Below are positions 1 to 6,715 of a stretch of 8,108 nt of DNA, piece by piece. Both the position numbers and the translations under genes were made by a program. The stretch's first letter is position 1. Each line of letters starts with the position of its first letter. The notes beneath the pieces are model-generated. The model saw only the letters and a program-made list of their open reading frames with translations. It did no database searches and had not been told where the DNA came from. This DNA comes from an uncultured Clostridium sp. (lineage in GTDB: Bacteria > Bacillota > Clostridia > Lachnospirales > Lachnospiraceae): contig CAMEWU010000102.1 of assembly GCA_945946715.1 (NCBI GenBank), forward strand, positions 1-8,108, given 5' to 3'.

Positions 1-2426
1 ATACACCGATTTCATGGTTAAAAGTATATGTTCCGGACTTAAATGTGTCTGTGGAACAATTTGTAGATGATATAACATTATCCGGTTCTCATGTGGAGAG
101 TTTTGAAAAGAAGGATAAGAATTTAGAGAAAATTGTTGTTGGTAAGATTGAGAAAATCGAACGCCATCCGGATGCAGATAAGTTAATTGTGTGTCAGGTA
201 AATATTGGTGAAGAAGCGCCAATTCAGATTGTAACAGGTGCACCAAATGTAAAAGAAGGAGATTTGGTACCAACTGTATTAGACGGCGGTAAGGTTGCCG
301 GTGGTCATGATGGCGGTCCGCTACCGGAAAATGGGATTAAGATTAAAAAAGGTAAATTACGGGGTGTAGAATCCTTTGGTATGATGTGTGCCATTGAGGA
401 ATTAGGTTCCAGCCGGGACTTATATCCGGAGGCACCGGAAAATGGTGTGTATGTATTCCCTGCTGATTCTAAGGTGAAGCCTGGTGATGATGCCATTGAA
501 GCCTTAGGGTTACATGATGCAGTGGTGGAATATGAAATCACCTCTAATCGTGTGGACTGCTTCAGTATGATTGGTATGGCAAGAGAAGTAGCAGCAACCT
601 ATGGACTTCCATTTCATCCGCCGGTTGTACCGGATACCGTAAAAGGCGGCGATGTATTGAATTATGCCTCTGTAGAAGTAGAAGCAACTGATCTCTGTCC
701 AAGATACTGTGCAAGAGTTGTTAAAAACTTAAAGATCGGACCTTCTCCAAAGTGGATGCGGGAGCGTCTGGCAGCACAGGGAATTCGTTCCATTAACAAT
801 CTGGTGGATATCACCAACTATGTTATGGAAGAATATGGCCAGCCAATGCATGCCTTTGATTTGGATACGGTTGCCGGACATAAGATTGTTGTAAAACGGG
901 CAAAAGATGGTGACAAATTCGTTACCTTAGACGGTCAGGAACGTACTTTGGATTCCGGCGTTCTTATGATTTGCGATGGCGAGAAGGAAATTGGTATTGC
1001 AGGTATTATGGGTGGTGAAAATTCCATGGTAACAGATAGCATTTCCACCTTATTATTCGAAGCTGCCTGCTTTGATGGAACCAATATTCGTCTGGCGTCT
1101 AAGAGAATCGGACTTCGTACCGATGCTTCCTCTAAGTTTGAAAAGGGCTTAGATCCGAATCTGGCATTGGAAGCAATTAATCGTGCTTGCCAGTTGGTAG
1201 AAGAGTTAGGCTGTGGTGAAGTAGTAGAAGGTGTGATTGATATTTATCCAAATCCGGTAGAACCATGGAAGCTTCCATTTGAGCCGGAGAAAATGAACCG
1301 TCTGTTAGGTATGAATGTGCCGGAAGACTTAATGTTAGAATATTTTAGCCGTTTAGGCTTAACCTATGAAAAAGAGAGTAATCAGTTGACCATTCCGACG
1401 TACCGTCAGGATTTGCATTGCATGGCTGATTTGGCAGAGGAAGTGGCACGTCTGTATGGTTATGATAAACTTCCGTCTACGCTTCCTTGTGGAGAGGCAA
1501 CCGTTGGTAAGAAATCTTTTGAAATGTTAGTCGAGGATATTGTACGGGATGTATGTGAAAACAATGGTTTCTCCGGTGGCATGACCTATTCCTTTGAAAG
1601 TCCGAAGGTATATGATAAGTTATTGATTCCGGAGGATTCTGAACTGAGAAAGGCAATTGTAATTGCGAATCCATTGGGAGAAGATTTCTCTATTATGAGA
1701 ACCATTTCCTTAAATGGTATGATTACTTCTTTAGCAACCAACTATAACCGTAGAAATAAGGATGCCCGGTTATATGAGATTGGTAATATTTATCTGCCAA
1801 AGGCACTTCCTTTGACAGAGCTTCCGGAAGAACGGAAGATGTTGACACTGGGTATGTATGGAGAAGGTGATTTCTTCACCATGAAGGGTGTGGTAGAAGA
1901 ATTGTTCCGAAAGCTGGGATTGTATCAGGCATTTACCTACAATCCACAGGGCGGATATCCGTTCTTACATCCGGGTCGTCAGGCCGCTATTGAAAAAGGG
2001 GATAGGGTTATCGGATATATTGGACAGCTTCATCCGGAAGTAGTAGATAATTACGATATGAAGGGAGAGGCATATGTAGCAGTAATTGATTTGCCATTGT
2101 TGGCATCTATGGCTACATTTGAAAGAAAATATGAGGGAATTGCGAAATTCCCAGCCAGTACACGGGATTTAAGTATGGTAATGGATAAGAGTATTTTCGT
2201 AGGACAGATTGAAGCCATTATTAAGAAGCATGGTGGTAAACTGTTAGAGAGTTATCAATTATTCGATGTTTATGAAGGTGAGCAGGTTGGTGCCGGCAAA
2301 AAGTCTGTTGCATATAGTATGACTTTCCGTGCTAAAGACCGTAATCTGGAGACAAATGAGGTAAACGCGATTACCGATAAGATTGTAGAAGCATTGAAAA
2401 AGCTTGGTGTAGAACTGAGAGGCTAA
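1..2426 (+). CDS. pheT: Phenylalanyl-tRNA synthetase beta subunit, 5'-partial
   Basis: Beta chain of the cytoplasmic alpha2-beta2 enzyme that charges tRNA-Phe. The reading frame is open to the left edge: codons from base 3 read TPISWLKVYVPDL, the conserved PheT N-terminus (usually after Met-Asn), so the GTG at 45 is an internal Val and only about two codons are missing. 807 residues are visible, normal for the family. In order (visible numbering): EMAP-like tRNA-binding fold about 46-164 (HPDADKL, VTGAPNV); B3/B4 region with the editing site about 225-400 (NLVDITNYVMEEYGQPMHAFD); B5 domain about 416-495 ending DLAEEVARLYGY; synthetase-like core; C-terminal ferredoxin-like anticodon-binding domain about 715-807 (FPASTRDLSMV, FRAKDRNLE). 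pheS is expected just upstream, outside the window. The stop is two bases before queA, so the two are probably co-transcribed. No frameshift or missing domain is seen. Confidence 0.97.
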   Translation, partial: TPISWLKVYVPDLNVSVEQFVDDITLSGSHVESFEKKDKNLEKIVVGKIEKIERHPDADKLIVCQVNIGEEAPIQIVTGAPNVKEGDLVPTVLDGGKVAGGHDGGPLPENGIKIKKGKLRGVESFGMMCAIEELGSSRDLYPEAPENGVYVFPADSKVKPGDDAIEALGLHDAVVEYEITSNRVDCFSMIGMAREVAATYGLPFHPPVVPDTVKGGDVLNYASVEVEATDLCPRYCARVVKNLKIGPSPKWMRERLAAQGIRSINNLVDITNYVMEEYGQPMHAFDLDTVAGHKIVVKRAKDGDKFVTLDGQERTLDSGVLMICDGEKEIGIAGIMGGENSMVTDSISTLLFEAACFDGTNIRLASKRIGLRTDASSKFEKGLDPNLALEAINRACQLVEELGCGEVVEGVIDIYPNPVEPWKLPFEPEKMNRLLGMNVPEDLMLEYFSRLGLTYEKESNQLTIPTYRQDLHCMADLAEEVARLYGYDKLPSTLPCGEATVGKKSFEMLVEDIVRDVCENNGFSGGMTYSFESPKVYDKLLIPEDSELRKAIVIANPLGEDFSIMRTISLNGMITSLATNYNRRNKDARLYEIGNIYLPKALPLTELPEERKMLTLGMYGEGDFFTMKGVVEELFRKLGLYQAFTYNPQGGYPFLHPGRQAAIEKGDRVIGYIGQLHPEVVDNYDMKGEAYVAVIDLPLLASMATFERKYEGIAKFPASTRDLSMVMDKSIFVGQIEAIIKKHGGKLLESYQLFDVYEGEQVGAGKKSVAYSMTFRAKDRNLETNEVNAITDKIVEALKKLGVELRG

Positions 2427-2428
2427 GC

Positions 2429-3454
2429 ATGAAATTAAGTGATTTTAATTATGAACTTCCGGAGGAACTGATTGCACAGGATCCTCTGGAAAAACGGGAT
2501 AACTCCAGATTGATGGTACTTCACAGGGCAACCGGTGAAATTGAGCATAAGCACTTTTATGATATTATTGATTATCTGAATCCGGGGGATTGTCTGGTGG
2601 TAAATAACACTAAGGTTATTCCGGCACGTTTGATGGGTGTCAAGGAAGGTACTGGAGCTTCCATCGAAGTGCTTTTATTAAAACGCAAAGAGGAAAAGGT
2701 ATGGGAAACCTTGGTGAAACCGGGTAAAAAGGCAAGGATTGGAGCCAGAATCAGTTTTGGAGATGGACTGTTAGTTGGTGAAGTCATAGATGTGGTGGAG
2801 GAAGGAAATCGGTTGATTCGCTTTGAATATGAAGGCATCTTTGAGGAAATCTTAGACCAATTAGGACAAATGCCATTGCCGCCATATATTACCCATCAGT
2901 TGCAGGATAAGAACCGTTATCAGACTGTCTATGCAAAATATGACGGCTCGGCAGCAGCACCCACTGCAGGTCTTCATTTTACAGAAGAATTACTGAAAAG
3001 AATTGAAGAAAAAGGGATTCGGATTGCAAAGGTTACCCTGCATGTTGGTTTGGGAACCTTTCGACCGGTAAAAGAAGAAAATGTCTTAGACCATCATATG
3101 CATTCGGAATTCTATATGGTAGACGAAGAAGCAGCACGTATCATTAATGAAACCAAAGCGGCAGGTGGACGGGTGATTTCTGTAGGAACTACCAGTACCC
3201 GAACCTTGGAATCGGTTGCAGAGCCGGACGGACATATTCCGGTAAAAAGTGGATGGACAGATATTTTTATTTATCCGGGATATCAATTCAAAGCCATTGA
3301 CTGCCTGATTACTAATTTTCATCTGCCGGAATCCACATTAATTATGCTGGTATCTGCATTGGCAGACAGGGAAACCATTCTCCATGCCTATGAGATAGCG
3401 GTTCAGGAAAAATACCGGTTCTTTAGCTTTGGGGATGCGATGTTTATAGAATAG
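2429..3454 (+). CDS. queA: S-adenosylmethionine:tRNA ribosyltransferase-isomerase
   Basis: QueA transfers and isomerises the ribosyl part of SAM onto 7-aminomethyl-7-deazaguanine at wobble position 34 of tRNAs with GUN anticodons, giving epoxyqueuosine, the penultimate step of queuosine synthesis. The protein is 341 residues, full length for the family. Visible hallmarks: N-terminal DFNYELPEELIAQDPLEKRD, VVNNTKVIPARL (about 57-68), GSAAAPTAGLHFTEELL (173-189), HVGLGTFRPV (about 205-214), VGTTSTRTLES (252-262) and YPGYQFKAIDCLITNFHLPE near the C-terminus. The ATG is two bases after the pheT stop; its ribosome site GAGAGG (2417-2422) lies inside the end of pheT, which suggests translational coupling. 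The usual partners tgt, yajC and ruvB are not in this window, so here queA is paired with a tRNA synthetase gene instead. Confidence 0.97.
   Translation: MKLSDFNYELPEELIAQDPLEKRDNSRLMVLHRATGEIEHKHFYDIIDYLNPGDCLVVNNTKVIPARLMGVKEGTGASIEVLLLKRKEEKVWETLVKPGKKARIGARISFGDGLLVGEVIDVVEEGNRLIRFEYEGIFEEILDQLGQMPLPPYITHQLQDKNRYQTVYAKYDGSAAAPTAGLHFTEELLKRIEEKGIRIAKVTLHVGLGTFRPVKEENVLDHHMHSEFYMVDEEAARIINETKAAGGRVISVGTTSTRTLESVAEPDGHIPVKSGWTDIFIYPGYQFKAIDCLITNFHLPESTLIMLVSALADRETILHAYEIAVQEKYRFFSFGDAMFIE
3422..3452 (+). promoter_or_regulatory. Possible promoter for the structured RNA, inside the end of queA
   Basis: TAGAAT at 3447-3452 differs from the -10 consensus at one base; the -35 side is poor (TTTAGC at 3422-3427, 19-base spacer, or TTAGCT one base on). 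A start near 3459 would put the transcript end right at the base of the 18-bp helix beginning at 3461, which is the main reason to list it. The RNA could equally be processed from a pheT-queA read-through transcript. Confidence 0.3.
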
Positions 3455-3460
3455 AGTGAA

Positions 3461-3596
3461 TAAATTATGGGTTAACGTAGGTATCTACAACCGCGGTTTC
3501 GAGGATATAGGTCCACACGAAGTGCATTTTGCGGGTCTGCATTAAGCATATAGATTCGAAGCCGAATGGTACACTGGAACGTTAACCCATAATTTA
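3461..3596. repeat. Perfect 18-bp inverted repeat with 100-base spacer
   Basis: Arms 3461-3478 and 3579-3596 are exact reverse complements, centred on the motif GGGTTAAC/GTTAACCC. The next bases on both sides do not pair. The best reading is the closing helix of the structured RNA described at this place. Arms this long and exact would also fit terminal inverted repeats of a miniature element of about 136 bp; the short AATAAA repeat at the two edges (3459-3464, 3596-3601) overlaps the arms and is not convincing as a target-site duplication. Confidence 0.9.
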
Positions 3597-3680
3597 ATAA
3601 ACATATCTTAACTATCTGAGTCGAAAAAATACGAAGACTAACGATGGGATTCGAGGCTCTTTCAAGGTACAATAAGAGTA
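3461..3680 (+). ncRNA. Candidate structured non-coding RNA (possibly raiA-motif class)
   Basis: The 257-base gap after queA has no convincing ORF but strong RNA-like structure. A perfect 18-bp helix (3461-3478 with 3579-3596) closes a 100-base interior. Inside it are a 6-bp hairpin 3521-3526/3538-3543 (one G-U), a 5-bp hairpin 3554-3558/3563-3567 with loop AAGC, and a 5-bp pairing 3483-3487/3551-3555 that competes with it. The loop bases GCGG (3531-3534) can pair with CCGC (3491-3494), giving a possible pseudoknot. A tail to about 3680 has smaller hairpins (3619-3622/3636-3639; 3657-3661/3674-3678). TTCGA, the core of T-loop motifs, occurs three times (3498, 3555, 3650). No T-tract follows the long helix, so it is not a simple terminator. 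Size, phylum and complex fold fit the raiA-motif RNAs of Firmicutes, but I could not compare with a covariance model, so the class is a guess (about 0.4). The 3' boundary is uncertain; the core ends at 3596. A small mobile element with terminal inverted repeats is the main alternative. Confidence 0.7.
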
Positions 3681-3711
3681 CAGAACATAAGAATGAAGGA
3701 GCTGAAACACT

Positions 3712-3912
3712 ATGATTCGTTATGCCATGACCGTATCGAACAGTACCCAAGAAGAAGATGTAGAATCAACCAGTTATGGACTTCGGGCGATGAATGAAAA
3801 GGGAGAGGAATTATTGTCCATTCCGAATATCAGCACCAGAGTAGAGGATGTAGAGTATTTGGTTAATCATTTTAATCAGGTACGGGTGCATCGGGATCAG
3901 TTTTACAATTAA
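3712..3912 (+). CDS. Small uncharacterised protein, DUF6514-like
   Basis: A 66-residue acidic soluble protein with no signal peptide or membrane segment. The ATG follows a good ribosome site, AAGGAG at 3696-3701, ten bases upstream, so it is very likely translated. The pattern SYGLRAMNEKGEELLSIPNIS then a helix-like segment VEDVEYLVNHFNQVRVHRDQF resembles the DUF6514 family of short Clostridia proteins as I recall it (YGI..., a central I-x-x-I-S, then a helix ending near H-x-x-D). It ends just after the H-x-x-D-like element (HRDQFYN), so the family's usual acidic C-terminal turn looks shortened. Function is unknown for the family. It lies downstream of the structured RNA and 17 bases before another small gene, probably in one transcript. 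A -10-like TACAAT (3668-3673) without a good -35 may give it its own weak promoter. Confidence 0.75.
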   Translation: MIRYAMTVSNSTQEEDVESTSYGLRAMNEKGEELLSIPNISTRVEDVEYLVNHFNQVRVHRDQFYN

Positions 3913-3929
3913 GGAAAGAAGAGATACAG

Positions 3930-4142
3930 GTGTTTGGAAAGAAAAAGCCATTGGAATATGATAAAACAAAGAAAAAACCGGTAGTACGCATAAGTATCTG
4001 TACAGGGGAACAAGTTGCAGGATTCAAGGATATAAAAACCGGAAAGTTTGAAGATGTTATGCTGATTTCTAACGATAAGGATATGAAAGAATTTCTGCGA
4101 ATGTATGGGATTCAGGCAGAGGATATTTCGAAAGAGTGGTAA
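3930..4142 (+). CDS. Small uncharacterised protein, 70 residues
   Basis: Starts at GTG 3930 with ribosome site AAGGAAAG at 3911-3918, directly after the stop of the preceding small gene (17-base gap), which supports co-expression. The N-terminus is strongly basic (MFGKKKPLEYDKTKKKP), followed by a compact core VVRISICTGEQVAGFKDIKTGKFEDVMLISNDKDMKEFLRMYG that looks like two or three beta strands then a helix, and an acidic tail. One cysteine (ICTGEQ) sits in the most family-like part. There is no signal peptide, membrane span or recognisable catalytic motif. I have the impression that close homologues are common in Lachnospiraceae as hypothetical proteins, but cannot name a function. An earlier start in this frame is unlikely because it would have to lie in the preceding gene. 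Confidence 0.7.
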   Translation: MFGKKKPLEYDKTKKKPVVRISICTGEQVAGFKDIKTGKFEDVMLISNDKDMKEFLRMYGIQAEDISKEW

Positions 4143-4161
4143 CAATAGAATTAGTAAGGAT

Positions 4162-4208
4162 ATAGTAAAGTCGTCAAAGCAATCGATATGTTTTGACGAC
4201 TTTGCTAT
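4162..4208. terminator. Long hairpin between converging genes, likely bidirectional terminator
   Basis: Arms 4162-4181 and 4189-4208 pair over 20 bp with a 7-base loop (ATCGATA). In the + strand RNA the only irregular pairs are two G-U wobbles (4166/4204 and 4179/4191); in the - strand RNA these become A-C mismatches, so the fold favours the + transcript from the two small genes. The A-rich left and T-rich right arm (AAAGTCGTCAAA / TTTGACGACTTT) resembles a bidirectional intrinsic terminator, although the following T-tract (TTTAATT) is short. It begins 19 bases after the last + stop and lies 16 bases beyond the aroA stop. Confidence 0.75.
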
Positions 4209-4224
4209 TTAATTAGTTAGTTGT

Positions 4225-5508
4225 TTAACAGCATAAGGAATCTAAATCCTGATAGAAATTAGGATAAGAGATATTGACGCATTCGGCACCTGTAATTTCT
4301 GTTGTACCTTCCGCATTCATACCTGCAATGGCAAAGCTCATGGCGATGCGATGGTCTAATTTGCTGTCGATTACTGCACCATGCAGTGGATTTCCTCCAC
4401 GAATAATCATTCCGTCATTTGTGGCTTCAATTTCAGCTCCCATAGCAGATAGATTCTGTACCATTACGTCAATACGATTGGATTCTTTTACTTTTAATTC
4501 CTGTGCATCCTTGATAATTGTAGTTCCATTTGCAAAACAGGCCAGTATAGCAATAATAGGGAGTTCATCAATCAGCTTTGGAATGACAGCACCTTCAATG
4601 GTAGTACCGGTTAGGGTGCTGGTGCGGACCGTGATATCTGCAGTTGGTTCACCAATTTTGTCATTTATGTGTTCTAATGTAATATCTGCTCCCATAGCCT
4701 TACAAACATCTAAAATACCATCTCTGGTAGGATTAATTCCAACATTCTTAATGGTAATACATGAGTTCGGTGTTATCAGTCCGGCTACGATAAAATATGC
4801 AGCAGATGATATATCACCTGGAATGGTGATTTTCTGAGCTGTTAGTTTTGATGCGGGTTGTACAGTTGCAGTCGTACCATTACAGTGGATATTGACCCCG
4901 AAGGATTCAAACATCAACTCTGTATGATTGCGAGAAACATATGGCTCTGTTACACTGGTTTCTCCTTCTGCATAAAGACCGGCAAGTAGAACCGCTGATT
5001 TGACTTGGGCAGAAGCCACTGGGGATTGATAGTGTATACCATGTAAAGGGCTACCCTGAATAAGAAGGGGAGCACAGTCGTTTCCATGAATACTGGTGAT
5101 TTTGGCACCCATCTGGGAAAGAGGGAGCATAATCCGTTTCATTGGACGCTTCTGGATGGAAGCATCGCCATTCACTGTACTGGTAAAATTCTGAGCTGCT
5201 AGAATACCAGACATTAATCGTGTGGTAGTACCGCTGTTTCCGACATCCAGAAGTTCCGTAGGCGCTTTGAGATTATGAAGACCAAGACCATGTATGTGTA
5301 CGGTGTTAGTAGTAGGATTATTCTCAATTGTAACACCCATTTTCTCAAAACAGGAAATGGAAGAAAGGCAGTCAGCACCTTGAAGAAAACCGGTTACTTC
5401 CGTAACACCTTCTGCCAGGGAACCAAGCATAATACTACGGTGTGATATAGATTTATCACCAGGGACGGTAATTTCACCCTTAAGGGTGTTCTTTTTCGTA
5501 AATTGCAT
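4225..5508 (-). CDS. aroA: 3-phosphoshikimate 1-carboxyvinyltransferase (EPSP synthase)
   Basis: Joins phosphoenolpyruvate to shikimate-3-phosphate, the sixth step of the shikimate pathway, leading to chorismate. The 427 residues cover the whole two-domain inside-out alpha/beta barrel. Seen in order: PGDKSISHRS (16-25; Lys19 and Arg24 bind substrate), VGNSGTTTRLM (89-99), GDASIQKRPMKRIM (114-127; Arg121), SAQVKSAVLLAG (166-177), PGDISSAAYF (230-239), LIDELPIIA (312-320; Asp314 the expected catalytic acid), KVKESNRI (339-346; Glu342) and LDHRIAMSFA (384-393). It has the class II-like GNSGTT form and keeps the Gly that is Ala in CP4-type glyphosate-tolerant enzymes. Start: ATG 5506-5508 with AAGGAG eight bases upstream. 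It lies 23 bases behind tyrA and is most likely translated from the same mRNA. The C-terminus is Cys-Cys, an unremarkable oddity. Confidence 0.97.
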   Translation of the reverse strand: MQFTKKNTLKGEITVPGDKSISHRSIMLGSLAEGVTEVTGFLQGADCLSSISCFEKMGVTIENNPTTNTVHIHGLGLHNLKAPTELLDVGNSGTTTRLMSGILAAQNFTSTVNGDASIQKRPMKRIMLPLSQMGAKITSIHGNDCAPLLIQGSPLHGIHYQSPVASAQVKSAVLLAGLYAEGETSVTEPYVSRNHTELMFESFGVNIHCNGTTATVQPASKLTAQKITIPGDISSAAYFIVAGLITPNSCITIKNVGINPTRDGILDVCKAMGADITLEHINDKIGEPTADITVRTSTLTGTTIEGAVIPKLIDELPIIAILACFANGTTIIKDAQELKVKESNRIDVMVQNLSAMGAEIEATNDGMIIRGGNPLHGAVIDSKLDHRIAMSFAIAGMNAEGTTEITGAECVNISYPNFYQDLDSLCC

Positions 5509-5531
5509 AGGGATAACTCCTTTATAAAATG

Positions 5532-6638
5532 TTAGCGTTCATATACGGTATAACCGGATTCACGAAGCAGGATGGCAGCAGTAGCAGCTGCCTTATTTTC
5601 ATAAAAGGAAATACGTAGAACGCCTTCTTCATCTTCCCGGTTATGGGAAATACCAATATTTTTTAAATTAATATTCTCTTTGCTGATACAATTGATAACT
5701 CCTGCTATTGCACCCGGTTCATCCGGAATATCAACAAATATTTCATAATTCATACGGATAACCCCGGTAGCATTGTTAGGAATGGAATCCCGGTACTGTT
5801 GGGCATCACGGAAAAATGAATGAATATAGCCTGTATCTTTTTTATGTATCGCCTGTACCATTTGCTGCAAGTCTTCGATATATTCTTCCAAACCGGCAAC
5901 AATATTGTTGGAATTACTGAGAAGAATATGTTCCCAGATAACCGGATTTGAGGAAGCAATTCTGGTAATATCTTTAAATCCTCCGGCAGCCAGTTGCCGG
6001 AACATTCCTTTAGCATCATCATGTTCCCGTACCAGATTTACCAGTTCTGAAGCAATAATATGTGGAATATGACTGATATATGCAGTTGTCTGATCGTGAC
6101 GGGCTGGTGAATAGACAATGGTAATTGCGCCCAGGTCTTCGATAAAAGTACAAAAATCATCAATCTTTTCCTGTGCAACAGAAGAAGAAGGTGTGATGAA
6201 ATAATATGCATTTTCGATTAAATGATCATTTGCTGCTTCGTAGCCGGAACGCTCGGAACCAACCATAGGATGTCCGCCGATAAAAGAAGCGGATAAATCC
6301 ATGTCTAAAACAGCTCGATAGATATCTGTTTTGACACTGCCTACGTCTGTCAGGATGCATTCGGGCTTCATACATGTTTTCAGAATAGAAAGATATTCGA
6401 TATTGTAATGTACCGGAGCACAAAGAAATATGTAATCACAGGAAGCAAAGGACTCGTCGATGTTGGAAACCGGTTTGGTAACAGTGCCATCTTCAACTGC
6501 CATGCGTAATGCATGGTCATCAATGTCATATGCAATTATAGTATAATCGGGAAAGATTCTTCGGATGGATTTGGCGATAGAACCACCAATTAACCCCAGA
6601 CCGATAAAACCGATTGTAAATGATTTTGATAAATTCAT
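5532..6638 (-). CDS. tyrA: Prephenate dehydrogenase with C-terminal ACT domain
   Basis: Oxidatively decarboxylates prephenate to 4-hydroxyphenylpyruvate for tyrosine synthesis, in the cytoplasm. I choose the ATG at 6636-6638 (368 residues): it has AAAGG seven bases upstream and puts the nucleotide-binding strand at the usual place. A TTG 30 bases earlier would add ten lysine-rich residues and is less likely. Domains: Rossmann fold 8-160 with GLGLIGGS (13-20) and Asp38 at the end of the second strand, which suggests NAD+ preference; GGHPMVGSERSG (121-132); helical dimerisation domain with HDQTTAYISHIPHI (181-194; His190 and His193 are probable active-site residues); ACT domain about 299-366 (VDIPDEPGAIAGVI), the usual place for feedback control by tyrosine or another aromatic amino acid. 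No chorismate mutase is fused. It leads a two-gene unit with aroA behind its own promoter. Confidence 0.95.
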   Translation of the reverse strand: MNLSKSFTIGFIGLGLIGGSIAKSIRRIFPDYTIIAYDIDDHALRMAVEDGTVTKPVSNIDESFASCDYIFLCAPVHYNIEYLSILKTCMKPECILTDVGSVKTDIYRAVLDMDLSASFIGGHPMVGSERSGYEAANDHLIENAYYFITPSSSVAQEKIDDFCTFIEDLGAITIVYSPARHDQTTAYISHIPHIIASELVNLVREHDDAKGMFRQLAAGGFKDITRIASSNPVIWEHILLSNSNNIVAGLEEYIEDLQQMVQAIHKKDTGYIHSFFRDAQQYRDSIPNNATGVIRMNYEIFVDIPDEPGAIAGVINCISKENINLKNIGISHNREDEEGVLRISFYENKAAATAAILLRESGYTVYER

Positions 6639-6679
6639 CTTTTTGCCTTTCTTTTCTTTATGGTACAAAATTCTATACT

Positions 6680-6692
6680 GGGATTGTATCCC
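6680..6692. repeat. Short dyad over the tyrA promoter -10 box
   Basis: GGGAT-TGT-ATCCC is a perfect 5-bp inverted repeat with a 3-base centre and covers the whole -10 hexamer (6683-6688). It could be a repressor operator for the aromatic operon, or chance; 5-bp arms are short. It is not followed by a T-tract in either direction, so it is not a terminator for rsuA. Confidence 0.4.
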
Positions 6693-6711
6693 GAAAACTT
6701 TATGATGTCAA
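6683..6711 (-). promoter_or_regulatory. Near-consensus housekeeping promoter for tyrA-aroA
   Basis: On the - strand, TTGACA (6706-6711) and TACAAT (6683-6688) are separated by exactly 17 bases; only one base differs from the full sigma-70/sigma-A consensus. Transcription would start near 6676, giving a leader of about 38 bases before the tyrA ATG. The -35 box begins five bases beyond the rsuA stop, so tyrA-aroA need not depend on rsuA transcription. Confidence 0.85.
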
Positions 6712-6715
6712 TGCG

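Noticed and set aside
45..47. GTG at 45 as the pheT start
   Set aside because: Upstream codons in frame encode the conserved PheT N-terminal sequence, so the gene continues past the left edge.
3500..3545. Purine-riboswitch or preQ1-riboswitch resemblance (GGATATAGG, and queA nearby)
   Set aside because: The conserved purine-riboswitch core bases are missing, the element lies downstream of queA rather than in front of it, and the following genes are not purine or queuosine transport genes.
3461..3596. Reading the long inverted repeat as an intrinsic terminator for queA
   Set aside because: The loop would be 100 bases and no T-tract follows the right arm.
3641..3665. tRNA T-arm-like stretch GGGATTCGAGGCTC
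   Set aside because: No acceptor stem, D-arm or anticodon arm can be placed around it at tRNA spacing; it is treated as a T-loop-like motif only.
3472..3750. 92-codon ORF on the - strand across the structured region
   Set aside because: It lies over the inverted repeat and the start of the small + gene, has no family-like sequence, and its Arg/Tyr/Leu-rich composition reads as antisense of structured RNA.
4274..4837. 187-codon ORF on the + strand opposite aroA
   Set aside because: It is the antisense of a clearly real aroA with all catalytic motifs; no ribosome site or recognisable domain supports it.
6639..6668. Upstream TTG start for tyrA adding ten residues
   Set aside because: The ATG at 6636-6638 has a better-placed ribosome site and puts the GxGxxG motif at the normal distance from the N-terminus.
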